Below are positions 27,935-35,946 of a stretch of 64,000 bases of DNA, piece by piece; positions within the stretch are counted from its first letter, which is position 1, and every line of letters starts with the position of its first letter. This DNA comes from Lentisphaerota bacterium (GTDB taxonomy: Bacteria; Verrucomicrobiota; Kiritimatiellia; UBA8416; VGWJ01): positions 30,294 through 94,293 of the forward strand of contig VGWJ01000003.1 in assembly GCA_016873635.1 (NCBI GenBank). The letters are read 5' to 3'. The notes beneath the pieces were generated by a model that worked only from the letters and a program-made list of their open reading frames with translations, was not told the DNA's origin and made no database searches. Made by a program: the position numbers and the translations under genes.

Positions 27935-28867
27935 ATGCTCGACACATCGAACGCATACGAGAGGTACGTGGCCGAGATCGCGCGGTACCCGCGCATTTCT
28001 TCGCAGCGCGAAGCGGAGCTTTCGCGCATTATCCGCGGGGGCCGCAATCGGCGCCGGGTCGAGGCGGCCGTCGAAGAGCTGGTCCATGCCAACCTGCGCC
28101 TGGTCCTGTATTGCCTGAGGAGCTTCGACAGCTACCTGCGCTCGCCCGACGTGCGCGTCTCCCACATGGACCTGGTGGGCGAAGGCAACCTGGCGCTGCT
28201 GCGCGCCGCGCGCAACTTCGATTCCGGCTACAGCCGCGGCGAACCCGCCGGCGGCGGCCGCCACGCCCCCTTCGGACGCTACGCCTGCAAGTGCATCCGC
28301 CTGGCCATGCTGCGCGCGGTGAAGCTTTCGCGACTCATCCGCGTGCCGGAGTATCACTTCAAGTACTGGGGGCGGATGCGCGCGCTGCGCCGCGAACACG
28401 GCGCGGATCTGACCGACGAGCTCATGGAGCGCGAATTGCACGTGAACACCGAGGTCTTGTGCATGCTGCGGCGCAGCGAGACCACCGCCACCCTCATGCT
28501 GGAGGATCTCGGGCGCGAGGATAGCGAGTCGTCGTGGGAAGAGTGGATGCCCGACAACAGTCTCGCCTCGCCGGCGCAGGAAACCGAGAGGAAGGACATG
28601 CGCCGCTTTCTCAACGAGGAGATGGACCGTCTTCCCGCCCGCACGCGGCGGATTCTGCAGCTCCTGTTCATGAGCGATTCGCGGCCGACGCTGGCGGAGC
28701 TGGCCGGACTGTTCGGGATCTCGGCCGAGCGCTGCCGCCAGGTCTGCGGGCAGGGGCTGGAACGGCTGCGCGCGCAGCTCGAAGGCCGCCTGCAGCGCGT
28801 GGATCCATCCCTGATCCCGGCCGCGCCGTCCGCGGCCGCGGTCTCCGGCGCCGAAGCGGCCGCGTGA
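27935..28867 (+). CDS. RNA polymerase sigma-70 family factor (group 2/3-like)
   Basis: 310-residue sigma factor. Region 2 is clear: VHANLRLVLYCLRSF, then MDLVGEGNLALLRAARNFD and FGRYACKCIRLAMLRAV for core binding, -10 recognition and melting. A region 3-like stretch follows (EDLGREDSES), and region 4 has the helix-turn-helix LAELAGLFGISAERCRQVCGQGLERLR. It lacks region 1.1, so it is not the housekeeping factor. The alanine-rich tail after residue 290 is extra. nadD follows 91 nt downstream. Its regulon cannot be told. Confidence 0.9.
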   Translation: MLDTSNAYERYVAEIARYPRISSQREAELSRIIRGGRNRRRVEAAVEELVHANLRLVLYCLRSFDSYLRSPDVRVSHMDLVGEGNLALLRAARNFDSGYSRGEPAGGGRHAPFGRYACKCIRLAMLRAVKLSRLIRVPEYHFKYWGRMRALRREHGADLTDELMERELHVNTEVLCMLRRSETTATLMLEDLGREDSESSWEEWMPDNSLASPAQETERKDMRRFLNEEMDRLPARTRRILQLLFMSDSRPTLAELAGLFGISAERCRQVCGQGLERLRAQLEGRLQRVDPSLIPAAPSAAAVSGAEAAA

Positions 28868-28958
28868 GGTCAGGGAGCGGGAAACAACCCGCGGCCCGCC
28901 CGAAGCCAACAACTCCATTGTCCTTTCCCGCCGTTAGTGCTATTGCACTGCCACGCAC

Positions 28959-29591
28959 ATGGAGGCCGGCCGCCAATTGCGCATCGGAATCGTGGGAGGA
29001 ACCTTCAACCCCGTTCATATCGGGCACCTGATTCTGGCTCAGACGGCCCTGGAATCGTTCGATCTTGCAAAGGTCCTGCTCGTTCCCTGCGCCCGGCCGC
29101 CCCACAAGAATACGGCAGCGCTGATTCCGGCCGAGCACCGCGTGGCCATGCTGGCGGCCGCCCTGGAAGACAGCCTGACGCTGGAGTTGTGCGACGTCGA
29201 AGTGCGGCGCGGAGGGACATCGTATTCCGTGGACACGCTGCGCCAGCTCCGCCGCGCGTATCCGAACGCCGAGCTGTGCTTCGTCATCGGCGCGGACACG
29301 CTTCCGGAGCTTCACGGCTGGCGCGACGTGTACCGGCTGCTCGAGCTGTGCCGCGTGGTGACCTTCAGGCGGCCCGGCGTGACGCCGCGGAATCTGACCC
29401 CGGAAGCGCTGCGCCTGCGGCCGCCGTGGCCCGAACGTCTCCTGCGCGACCTGGTTCCGGGCCGCATGATCGACGTTTCCTCTTCGGACATCCGCCACCG
29501 GGTGGCGGAGGGCATGAGCATACGCTACATGGTGCCGCGGGCGGTGGAAATGTATATCGCCGTGCACGGGCTGTACACGGGAGGAGGCTAG
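28959..29591 (+). CDS. nadD: Nicotinate-nucleotide adenylyltransferase
   Basis: Adenylates nicotinate mononucleotide to deamido-NAD in NAD synthesis. The nucleotidyl-transfer motif GGTFNPVHIGH lies at residues 13-23 and the C-terminal motif is VSSSDIRHRV. The length of 210 is normal. rsfS starts 9 nt downstream, a pairing conserved across many bacteria. Confidence 0.95.
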   Translation: MEAGRQLRIGIVGGTFNPVHIGHLILAQTALESFDLAKVLLVPCARPPHKNTAALIPAEHRVAMLAAALEDSLTLELCDVEVRRGGTSYSVDTLRQLRRAYPNAELCFVIGADTLPELHGWRDVYRLLELCRVVTFRRPGVTPRNLTPEALRLRPPWPERLLRDLVPGRMIDVSSSDIRHRVAEGMSIRYMVPRAVEMYIAVHGLYTGGG

Positions 29592-29600
29592 ACCACGCCG

Positions 29601-29954
29601 ATGGCGGAGAAACAGACGTTGTCGGGGCTGGAAATCGCGCGCCTCGCGCGGTCGGCGGCGCAAGACAAGAAAGGCGCGGACATCGTCATCCTGGACGTTC
29701 GCGGATTGAGTTCGATCTGCGACTACTGCCTGTTTGTTTCCGGAGACAGCCCGCCTCAGCTGAAGGCGCTCGTCAACGAGATCCAACACGCTCTCAAGCA
29801 GCGCGGCGTGCCGTGTTTCCGGCGGGGCGGACAGCCCGAGTCGGGCTGGATCACGCTCGACTACGTGGACGCGGTCATACACGTGTTTCTGCCGCGGCAA
29901 CGGGAATACTACGCGATCGAATCGTTGTGGGAGGAAGCTCCGCGTCTGCCGTAG
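29601..29954 (+). CDS. rsfS: Ribosome silencing factor RsfS
   Basis: Binds ribosomal protein L14 on the large subunit and blocks subunit joining when nutrients are low. The 117 residues show the family core KGADIVILDVRGLSSICDY, FVSGDSPPQLKALVNEI and WITLDYVDAVIHVF. Its last 80 bases overlap the 3' end of the anti-sigma gene on the opposite strand, so the two transcripts are antisense at their tails. Confidence 0.95.
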   Translation: MAEKQTLSGLEIARLARSAAQDKKGADIVILDVRGLSSICDYCLFVSGDSPPQLKALVNEIQHALKQRGVPCFRRGGQPESGWITLDYVDAVIHVFLPRQREYYAIESLWEEAPRLP

Positions 29955-30477
29955 GCGTTTCCCAGTCGGCCGTCTCATCGTCGGCCAGCCCCTCCACGGC
30001 CAGCAGACGCCGCGCCAGGGCGCGCAACTGCTCGTCCGCGCCGTCCACGGAAGGCGCTTCGGCCTCGCGGTATTCGACGCTCTCCAGCATGCTCAGCAGC
30101 GTTCCGAGCTGCGCGGTCCGGTCCGCCGGAGCGCGCTCCCGCGCGAGCATGAACCAGCCGCCCGCGACCAGCGCCAGCAGCGCGGCATAGGCCAGCGCCG
30201 GCCGCAGGGCTCGCGGAAAGGCCGTAACCCGCGCCGGCGCGTTCGCCGCGGCGCGCGCCGCGCGCCGCACGGCCTCCCGCGCGCCGGCGCCCGGCTCGCC
30301 TGCGGGCAGGTTGGCCGCGGCCAGGGCCGCCAGCCGGCCCAGGGCCGCGCGGTGGTCCCGGCATGCGCCGCACGCCTGCAGATGCTTCTCCAGCGCCGCG
30401 GCGGCGCGGCCCGTCAGCCCGCCGGCGTCCGCCAGCAGCATGTCGTTCCTGAATCCGTCACACGTCTTCATTTTCAT
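29875..30477 (-). CDS. Anti-sigma factor with zinc-finger and one membrane segment
   Basis: 200 residues. The N terminus has a zf-HC2-type site, H-L-Q-A-C-G-A-C (residues about 32-39), typical of ZAS anti-sigma factors. One hydrophobic segment lies at about residues 90-110 (AYAALLALVAGGWFML), which would place the C-terminal half in the periplasm. It overlaps the ECF sigma gene by up to 20 nt and is surely translated with it. The start may be the ATG at 30471. It very probably holds the neighbouring sigma factor inactive until an envelope signal arrives. Its 3' end overlaps rsfS by 80 nt. Confidence 0.87.
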   Translation of the reverse strand: MKMKTCDGFRNDMLLADAGGLTGRAAAALEKHLQACGACRDHRAALGRLAALAAANLPAGEPGAGAREAVRRAARAAANAPARVTAFPRALRPALAYAALLALVAGGWFMLARERAPADRTAQLGTLLSMLESVEYREAEAPSVDGADEQLRALARRLLAVEGLADDETADWETPTADAELPPTTIRSRSIPVAAAETRV

Positions 30478-31024
30478 CCCGCAAACGGACCCTCAGCTTG
30501 GCCAGCGCGTATTGCATGCGGGCCAGGGCCGTGTTGATCGACACGCCCTGCGCCGCCGCGATCGCCTTGAACGGCAGCTCCGCCTCCACGCGCATCAGAA
30601 AAACCTCCTTCTGCTCAAGGGGCAGCTCCGCCACGGCCGCGGCCACGCGTCGCCCGGTCTCCTCGGCCTTCAGCCGGCCGAGCGGATCGGGCTCTTTTCC
30701 CGGCAGCGTCTCCTCCAGCGGCCGCCCGGCCTCCGGCGCCACGTCGAGGCTTACCTCGGGTTTCCGGCGCCGCGCGCGGTCGATGACGATGTTGCGCGCA
30801 ATTCGCACCAGCCATCCCAGGAAGTTGCCCTGCCGGTACGAGCCGATCGCGCGAATGACCCGGAACCACGTTTCCTGGAAGACCTCGTCGGCCTCGCCCT
30901 GCCCCTCCGTCATGTTCAGGATGAATCCGAACAGGGGCCGCTTGTACTTCTCGACAAGCTCTTCCAGGGCGTCCGCGTCGCCCCGCCGGTACCGGGCCAG
31001 GACCTCGTTGTCCGTCATTTCCAT
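30458..31024 (-). CDS. ECF RNA polymerase sigma factor (RpoE-like)
   Basis: 188 residues with the two ECF domains. Region 2 has YKRPLFGFILNMT, EADEVFQETWFRVIRAIGSY and FLGWLVRIARNIVIDRARR; region 4 has LPLEQKEVFLMRVEAELPFKAIAAAQGVSINTALARMQYAL. The charged linker is 40-50 residues. The ATG at 31024 is chosen; the next ATG, 6 nt on, is also possible. A membrane anti-sigma gene follows by overlap and a membrane metallopeptidase gene precedes by 56 nt, which suggests an envelope-stress unit. Confidence 0.93.
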   Translation of the reverse strand: MEMTDNEVLARYRRGDADALEELVEKYKRPLFGFILNMTEGQGEADEVFQETWFRVIRAIGSYRQGNFLGWLVRIARNIVIDRARRRKPEVSLDVAPEAGRPLEETLPGKEPDPLGRLKAEETGRRVAAAVAELPLEQKEVFLMRVEAELPFKAIAAAQGVSINTALARMQYALAKLRVRLRDENEDV

Positions 31025-31080
31025 GTCCGCCGCCGTCCGCCCCGGTCCGGCCACATTCTTACAACGCGCGGGGCCGCCGG

Positions 31081-31782
31081 TTATTGCCCGCGTTCTTGCG
31101 TCGCCCGCCAGGCCCGCTCGCCCCACCCCCGCGCCACGGCCGCCGCCCGCGCCGTGTTGCGCCCCAGGCCGCGCACCATGTCTTCCAGCGTGGGGCGCGC
31201 GACAACCACCGTCCACAGGCCGATGCCGAGCACGTTGAGAAGGTAGATCAGGGCATAGGAGAACACCCGCCCGTATTCCTGGATGTCCGTCTGCCGCTGC
31301 AGCAGGGTGGTGATCGTGAAGGTGAAGTGAAAGCCCCAGGTCAGGCCCACGACCGCCAGCCAGGCAAGCTGGTAGCGGGCCGTGTCGAAGAATACGCTGA
31401 GCGCGTAATAAACGCCGATCGCCAGCATCGTGTAGAGCGGAAAGAAGTAAGGCGCGAGCGTGATCAGGACATTGGTCTTGGTCAGCGTCACCGATCCCCG
31501 CTCGCGCGACACGTTCATCCGCAGCACGCGCGCGCCCATCAGCCAGCCCCACAGCGCGTGCGTGAGCTCGTGCGCCAGCACGTACGAGCGCACCGGCCGC
31601 GGCAGCGCGATGAAGATCAGCAGCCAGGCCAGAAAACCGCCTCCCAGCGCCATGGCGGACGGCGGAAGGGCGGAAGCCGAAGACGGCTGCGCGGCCGTAA
31701 CCAGCTCCGCCACGGTGCGCGTCGCCGCCGCGCCCAGGGGCAGCAGCAACAGCCCGACGATCAGCCTGAACAGACCGCGCAT
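31081..31782 (-). CDS. Membrane metallopeptidase-like protein with HELTH motif (M50-like)
   Basis: 233-residue polytopic membrane protein with about five hydrophobic segments and a zinc-type H-E-x-x-H motif in VLAHELTHALWGWLMGA. The second zinc-ligand motif of true site-2 proteases (N-x2-P-x4-D-G) is not apparent, so it belongs to an M50-like or DUF3267-like branch. It lies just upstream of an ECF sigma and membrane anti-sigma pair on the same strand, so a role in processing that anti-sigma is possible. I chose the ATG at 31782 at the first hydrophobic helix; an open frame extends further with no family likeness. The ribosome-binding site is weak. Confidence 0.7.
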   Translation of the reverse strand: MRGLFRLIVGLLLLPLGAAATRTVAELVTAAQPSSASALPPSAMALGGGFLAWLLIFIALPRPVRSYVLAHELTHALWGWLMGARVLRMNVSRERGSVTLTKTNVLITLAPYFFPLYTMLAIGVYYALSVFFDTARYQLAWLAVVGLTWGFHFTFTITTLLQRQTDIQEYGRVFSYALIYLLNVLGIGLWTVVVARPTLEDMVRGLGRNTARAAAVARGWGERAWRATQERGQ

Positions 31783-31965
31783 CAGCGCCAAACCATCGCA
31801 CAACCCCGCCCCGCGATGAAGCACCATTTCGCCCGCGCGGCGGTCGGGATGCTTGTTTTTCGGTGGAAACCGGCCGCCCTGCCGCGCCGTCCCCGGAAGC
31901 GGCTTGACGGCGGGTCGCGGGCCGTACACCATGCGCCGCGCATGGCATCACAGGGAGGTCGACGC

Positions 31966-34899
31966 GTGTCCGCCGCGGAAGAAACCGCGATTTCGGGTGT
32001 CGAGCCGATCGAATGGCTCCTTTCGCTGCCTCCCGCCTGCGCGCGGCAGTTGGCCGCGATCGCGCCGGACCGCGCCCGATCCCTTTTCGCGGCTTCCGAC
32101 CCGCCGGGCCGCCAGCTCGGTTCGGGCGGCGGCACGGCGCACCTCCTCCGGCAGGCCTGGCAGGCCGCCGCGGCCGGCCGCGGCGGCTTCGGGCAGTGGC
32201 TGCGGGCGTCGCGCAAGCTGCTGATCCACGGCAGCGGCGAAAGCCGCCGCCTTCCGGCCTACGCGGCGGCGGGCAAGCCGTTGATACCGATCCCCCCCGT
32301 TTCGTCCATCGGCGGACAGCGGCCCGACCAGATCCTGCTGGACATGTTGTGCCGCAGCTACGCCCCCCTGCTCTGGCACGCCCCGGATCACTACCGGACC
32401 ATGATCGCATGCGGCGATTCGATGGTGCGGGCCGAAGGGCCGCTGCCCCTCTACCCGCGCGCCGACGTCCTGATCGTGGGCCTGGCGGCACCGCCGGAGG
32501 AAGCCGAACACCACGGCGTCATGATCTGCGCGGAGTCCGAGCCGTGGCGTCTGCAGTCTTTCCTCCAGAAACCTCCGGCCGACAGCCTTCTCCAACTCGC
32601 CGCCAACCGCCCCTTCTACCTGGACACCGGCGTCTGGCTGCTCTCCGAACGCGCCGTGATGGCGCTGATGGGCAAGTGCGGCTGGAACGACGGGCAGGAA
32701 GACTTCGAAGGCGGCGCCGCGCGGGAATACGACCTGTACGGCCGCTTCGGCCCCCTGCTGGGCGAAAGCCCGCGGGAACGCGACCCCGAGATCGGCCGCC
32801 TCACGTCTGCCGTGCTTCCGCTGGACGACGCGCGGTTCTACCACTTCGGCACCAACCGCAGCCTGCTGGCGTCGGTCCGCCAACTGCAGCATCCTTCGTC
32901 CAGGCAGCGTTCGTTCGGCCACGCCTCCATGAGCGCGCCGGTGGCGCCGGTCGTGCAGCACGCGCAGGTCGACTGCCCGCTGGGACCGGACCAGCGCGAC
33001 ATCTGGATCGAGAACGCGCGCATCCCCGCGGGCTGGCGCCTGGCCCGGCGGCACGTGCTGACGAACGTGCCCCCGAACGAATGGTCCCTGGAACTGGAGT
33101 CCGGCGTCTGCCTGGACTTCGCGCCCGTGAACGGCGGCGGCACGTGCGTGCGTTTCTACGGGTTCGACGACGCGCTGCGGGGTCCGCTCGGCGACGGGAA
33201 CACGCGCTGGCTGGGACGCCCGGCCCCGGCCTGGTTTGCGGCCCGCGGAATCAGCCCCCCGGAGGCGGGCTGTGCGGAGGATGCCGACATCTTCGACGCG
33301 CGCCTGTTTCCCGTCCTGGCGCCCGCCGATCTTGCGGGGGATTTCGTGGCGTGGCTGTGCGCCGCGTCTCCGCCGCGGCGCGACGACTTCCGCCGCCTGT
33401 GGAACGCGGCGCGCCGCCTTTCCGCGCGCGAGCTGCTGCACGGCGCGGACTGCGTGGCCATGGCCGCGCAGCGCCGGGATCACCTGCGGCGCGCGCTGCG
33501 CGGCCTTGACGGGCCGGCCTGGCTGGAGTCCTGCGCGCGGCTGGACCTGGCCGCGACGGCGGGAGTCCTCCAGGCGGAGAACCTGCAGCCCCCCGCGCTT
33601 CCCGCGGGGAACGCGCCGGCGACGCTGGCGTCGGTCCACGACCGCATGTGCCGGGCGGCGCTGCTGCGCCGCGGAGACGCGAAGGCGGCGGAAGCCGGCG
33701 AAGCCTCGGCCTTCGCGGGACTGCGCGATCTGATCGTCGGCCAGATGGAACTGCGACCGGTCCGGCCGCGGCGCAACGCGCTGGAAGACCAGATCGTGTG
33801 GGGCCGCGCGCCGGTGCGGCTGGACCTGGGCGGAGGCTGGTCCGATACCCCGCCTTTCTGTCTCGAACACGGCGGCATGGTCGTCAACGTGGCGGCCGAC
33901 CTGAACGGCCAGCCGCCGATCCAGGTTTTCGCGCGCATCTCCGACAAGCCGGGAATCGCGCTGCACAGCATCGACCTGGGCATCGGCGAGCGGCTGGAGA
34001 CCTACGACGACATCCGCGGCCCGGCGCGGCTGGGCAGCGGGTTCGGCATCGCGCGCGCCGCGCTGGCCCTGGTCGGCTTCGACCCGCGGTTCCACGCCAA
34101 GGGCGGATACGCTTCCCTGAAGCAGCACCTGGCAAAAGAGCTGGGCGGAGGGATCGAGCTGAGCATGGTCTCCGCGGTGCCCAAGGGCTCCGGCCTGGGC
34201 ACCAGCAGCATCCTGGCCGCGACGGTGCTCGGCTCCCTGGGAGAACTGTGCGGCCTCAACTGGAATACCTGCGACCTGTTCGCGCGCACCCTGGCCCTGG
34301 AGCAGATCCTGACTTCAGGCGGCGGCTGGCAGGATCAGGCCGGCGGCCTGCTCGGCGGAATCAAGGTCGTGGAGACCGTGCCCGCGCTCGTCCAGAGACC
34401 CGTGATCCGCTGGCTCCCGGACCGTTTCTTCGGCGAGGATTATGCCAACCGGACCGTCCTGCTGTACTACACCGGCATCACGCGCGTGGCGCATTCGATT
34501 CTCGGCGAAATCGTGCGCGCGGTTTTTCTCAACTCCGGCGCGCACCTCGGCATCATCGAGGCCATCCGCCAGAACGCCGCCTTTCTGGCCGACGCCGTCC
34601 AGCGCCACGACTGGAACGGCCTGTGCGAAGGCATCCGCCGGAGCTGGATGCTCAACCAGCGCCTGGACGGCGGCACCAACCCACCGGAGGTGCAGGCCAT
34701 CGTCGACCGCGTCGCCGACCTTCTGGAAGCCAACAAGCTGCTGGGAGCGGGCGGCGGCGGGTACATGCTGTTCCTGGCCAAGGATCCCGAGGCGGCCTCC
34801 CGCGTCCGCGCCATTCTCGGCGCCGAACCTCCCAACCCCAGGGCGCGCTTCGTCGACCTCGGCCTGTCCCGCACGGGGTTCAAAGTCACGCGAAGCTGA
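31966..34899 (+). CDS. fkp: Bifunctional L-fucokinase / fucose-1-phosphate guanylyltransferase
   Basis: Salvages free L-fucose to GDP-fucose for fucosylated surface glycans. Residues 1 to about 600 match the guanylyltransferase part (for example PIPPVSSIGGQRPDQILLDM). Residues about 610-977 are a GHMP kinase with APVRLDLGGGWSDTPPF and the ATP loop PKGSGLGTSS near residue 738. The 977-residue length is close to Bacteroides Fkp (949). I chose the GTG at 31966 because AGGGAGG lies 7 nt upstream. It is divergent from the metallopeptidase gene. No fucosyltransferase is adjacent. Confidence 0.93.
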   Translation: MSAAEETAISGVEPIEWLLSLPPACARQLAAIAPDRARSLFAASDPPGRQLGSGGGTAHLLRQAWQAAAAGRGGFGQWLRASRKLLIHGSGESRRLPAYAAAGKPLIPIPPVSSIGGQRPDQILLDMLCRSYAPLLWHAPDHYRTMIACGDSMVRAEGPLPLYPRADVLIVGLAAPPEEAEHHGVMICAESEPWRLQSFLQKPPADSLLQLAANRPFYLDTGVWLLSERAVMALMGKCGWNDGQEDFEGGAAREYDLYGRFGPLLGESPRERDPEIGRLTSAVLPLDDARFYHFGTNRSLLASVRQLQHPSSRQRSFGHASMSAPVAPVVQHAQVDCPLGPDQRDIWIENARIPAGWRLARRHVLTNVPPNEWSLELESGVCLDFAPVNGGGTCVRFYGFDDALRGPLGDGNTRWLGRPAPAWFAARGISPPEAGCAEDADIFDARLFPVLAPADLAGDFVAWLCAASPPRRDDFRRLWNAARRLSARELLHGADCVAMAAQRRDHLRRALRGLDGPAWLESCARLDLAATAGVLQAENLQPPALPAGNAPATLASVHDRMCRAALLRRGDAKAAEAGEASAFAGLRDLIVGQMELRPVRPRRNALEDQIVWGRAPVRLDLGGGWSDTPPFCLEHGGMVVNVAADLNGQPPIQVFARISDKPGIALHSIDLGIGERLETYDDIRGPARLGSGFGIARAALALVGFDPRFHAKGGYASLKQHLAKELGGGIELSMVSAVPKGSGLGTSSILAATVLGSLGELCGLNWNTCDLFARTLALEQILTSGGGWQDQAGGLLGGIKVVETVPALVQRPVIRWLPDRFFGEDYANRTVLLYYTGITRVAHSILGEIVRAVFLNSGAHLGIIEAIRQNAAFLADAVQRHDWNGLCEGIRRSWMLNQRLDGGTNPPEVQAIVDRVADLLEANKLLGAGGGGYMLFLAKDPEAASRVRAILGAEPPNPRARFVDLGLSRTGFKVTRS

Positions 34900-34914
34900 C
34901 GGTCGCTTTTCCGT

Positions 34915-34942
34915 TTGACCTCCTGACGCCCGCCGCTATCAT
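34915..34942 (+). promoter_or_regulatory. Candidate sigma-70 promoter for rpsT
   Basis: TTGACC at 34915-34920 and TATCAT at 34937-34942 are separated by 16 bp, about 80 nt before rpsT. Both hexamers match four or five of six consensus bases in a GC-rich background. It lies just after the fkp stop, so rpsT probably has its own promoter. Confidence 0.6.
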
Positions 34943-35019
34943 GGCGCGGCTCGTTTTCCGTGGGACCGGGGTCTCTTTGCGGCCCGGCCGGCGGCAAGCG
35001 AACCGGGAGAAGGAGTCAC

Positions 35020-35289
35020 ATGGCGAATATCAAGAGCGCCCAGAAGAGGATGCGCAACGCCGAGAAAAGCCGCCTGCAGAACCGCGCCGTGCGCAGCAAG
35101 GTGGGCAGCCTTCAGCGCCGGCTGCTGGACGCCGTGGCGTCCGGCGACCGCTCCGCCGCCGAGGCTGTCTGCCGCGAATACTGCTCCGCGCTGGACAAGG
35201 CCGCCAAGACGAACCGCGTCAAGGCGAACACGGTTTCGCGTCGCAAGTCCCGCGCCGCGCGGATGATCGCGCGCCTCGCCGCGGCCTGA
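35020..35289 (+). CDS. rpsT: 30S ribosomal protein S20
   Basis: Small-subunit protein that binds the 5' and 3' minor domains of 16S rRNA. The 89 residues begin MANIKSAQKRMRNAEKSR and end in a basic KSRAARMIARLAAA, the family pattern and length. The ATG at 35020 has GAGAAGGAG upstream. It stands alone behind its own promoter and converges on the lptE-like gene. Confidence 0.97.
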   Translation: MANIKSAQKRMRNAEKSRLQNRAVRSKVGSLQRRLLDAVASGDRSAAEAVCREYCSALDKAAKTNRVKANTVSRRKSRAARMIARLAAA

Positions 35290-35304
35290 CGCCGCGCGCG
35301 CCGG

Positions 35305-35946
35305 CTACCAGTACTCCACCACGCTTTCCACGATGTTGCGGGCGAGGTCCTTCGCCGCCGCGGGCAGCGCGGCGCGCTTTTCCGAGGCCAGGTCGCCGCT
35401 CGCCGTGAAGGTGGATTCCCCCTTGACCGTCCGTTCCACAAGCACCTCGCCCGTGGCGGCGCGCGTGAACTCCAGCCGCGCCCGCAGCGCGAGCCGGTAC
35501 TCGCTGGCGGTGCGGCGCGAGCCGCGCTCGTAGCGCAGCGGCTCCAGGCGATACTGCACCAGCCGCACGGCCAGCACGGCATCCGCCTCGGACGCCCCCG
35601 TCACGCGCAGCGCGCCGTCGCGGCGCAGCTCGTTCATCAGCGCGTGCGTGGTCTCGATCTCCAGCAGCGGTTCCGACGTCTCGTTCACGCAGGCGGGCAC
35701 GTGCACGGTGCGGAGATCCTCCGGCAGCGTCGAGCCGAGGCGATAGCCCAGGCATCCGCCCGCCAGGAAAGGCGCAAACGCGGCGAGGAGCGTTCCCCAC
35801 GGCAGGCGCGGACGCCGACGGCGAGCGCGGAACGGGACGGCGCCCTCGGCCGTGGCATCAAGCCCGCGGCCCGGGAGGCAGAGCGCCTCGCCGCCCCGTG
35901 CAGGCGTCTTGGCTGGAAGCCGGTTTTCGCGCTCTGGAGCGTTCAC
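35305..35946 (-). CDS. lptE: LptE-like lipopolysaccharide-assembly lipoprotein
   Basis: 213 residues. A lipoprotein signal ends in FLAGGC, followed by the family opening GYRLGSTLPEDLRTVHVPACVNETSEP and a beta-rich domain ending KDLARNIVESVVEYW, as in LptE, the outer-membrane partner of LptD. The GTG at 35946 overlaps the bamD-like stop as GTGA. An unusual basic stretch of about 50 residues precedes the hydrophobic core, and no later start codon of good quality is seen. No lptD gene is in the window. Confidence 0.8.
   Translation of the reverse strand: MNAPERENRLPAKTPARGGEALCLPGRGLDATAEGAVPFRARRRRPRLPWGTLLAAFAPFLAGGCLGYRLGSTLPEDLRTVHVPACVNETSEPLLEIETTHALMNELRRDGALRVTGASEADAVLAVRLVQYRLEPLRYERGSRRTASEYRLALRARLEFTRAATGEVLVERTVKGESTFTASGDLASEKRAALPAAAKDLARNIVESVVEYW

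Noticed and set aside
31084..31965. Upstream extension of the fkp frame
   Set aside because: It runs antisense through the metallopeptidase gene and has shadow-like composition; AGGGAGG before the GTG at 31966 fixes the start.
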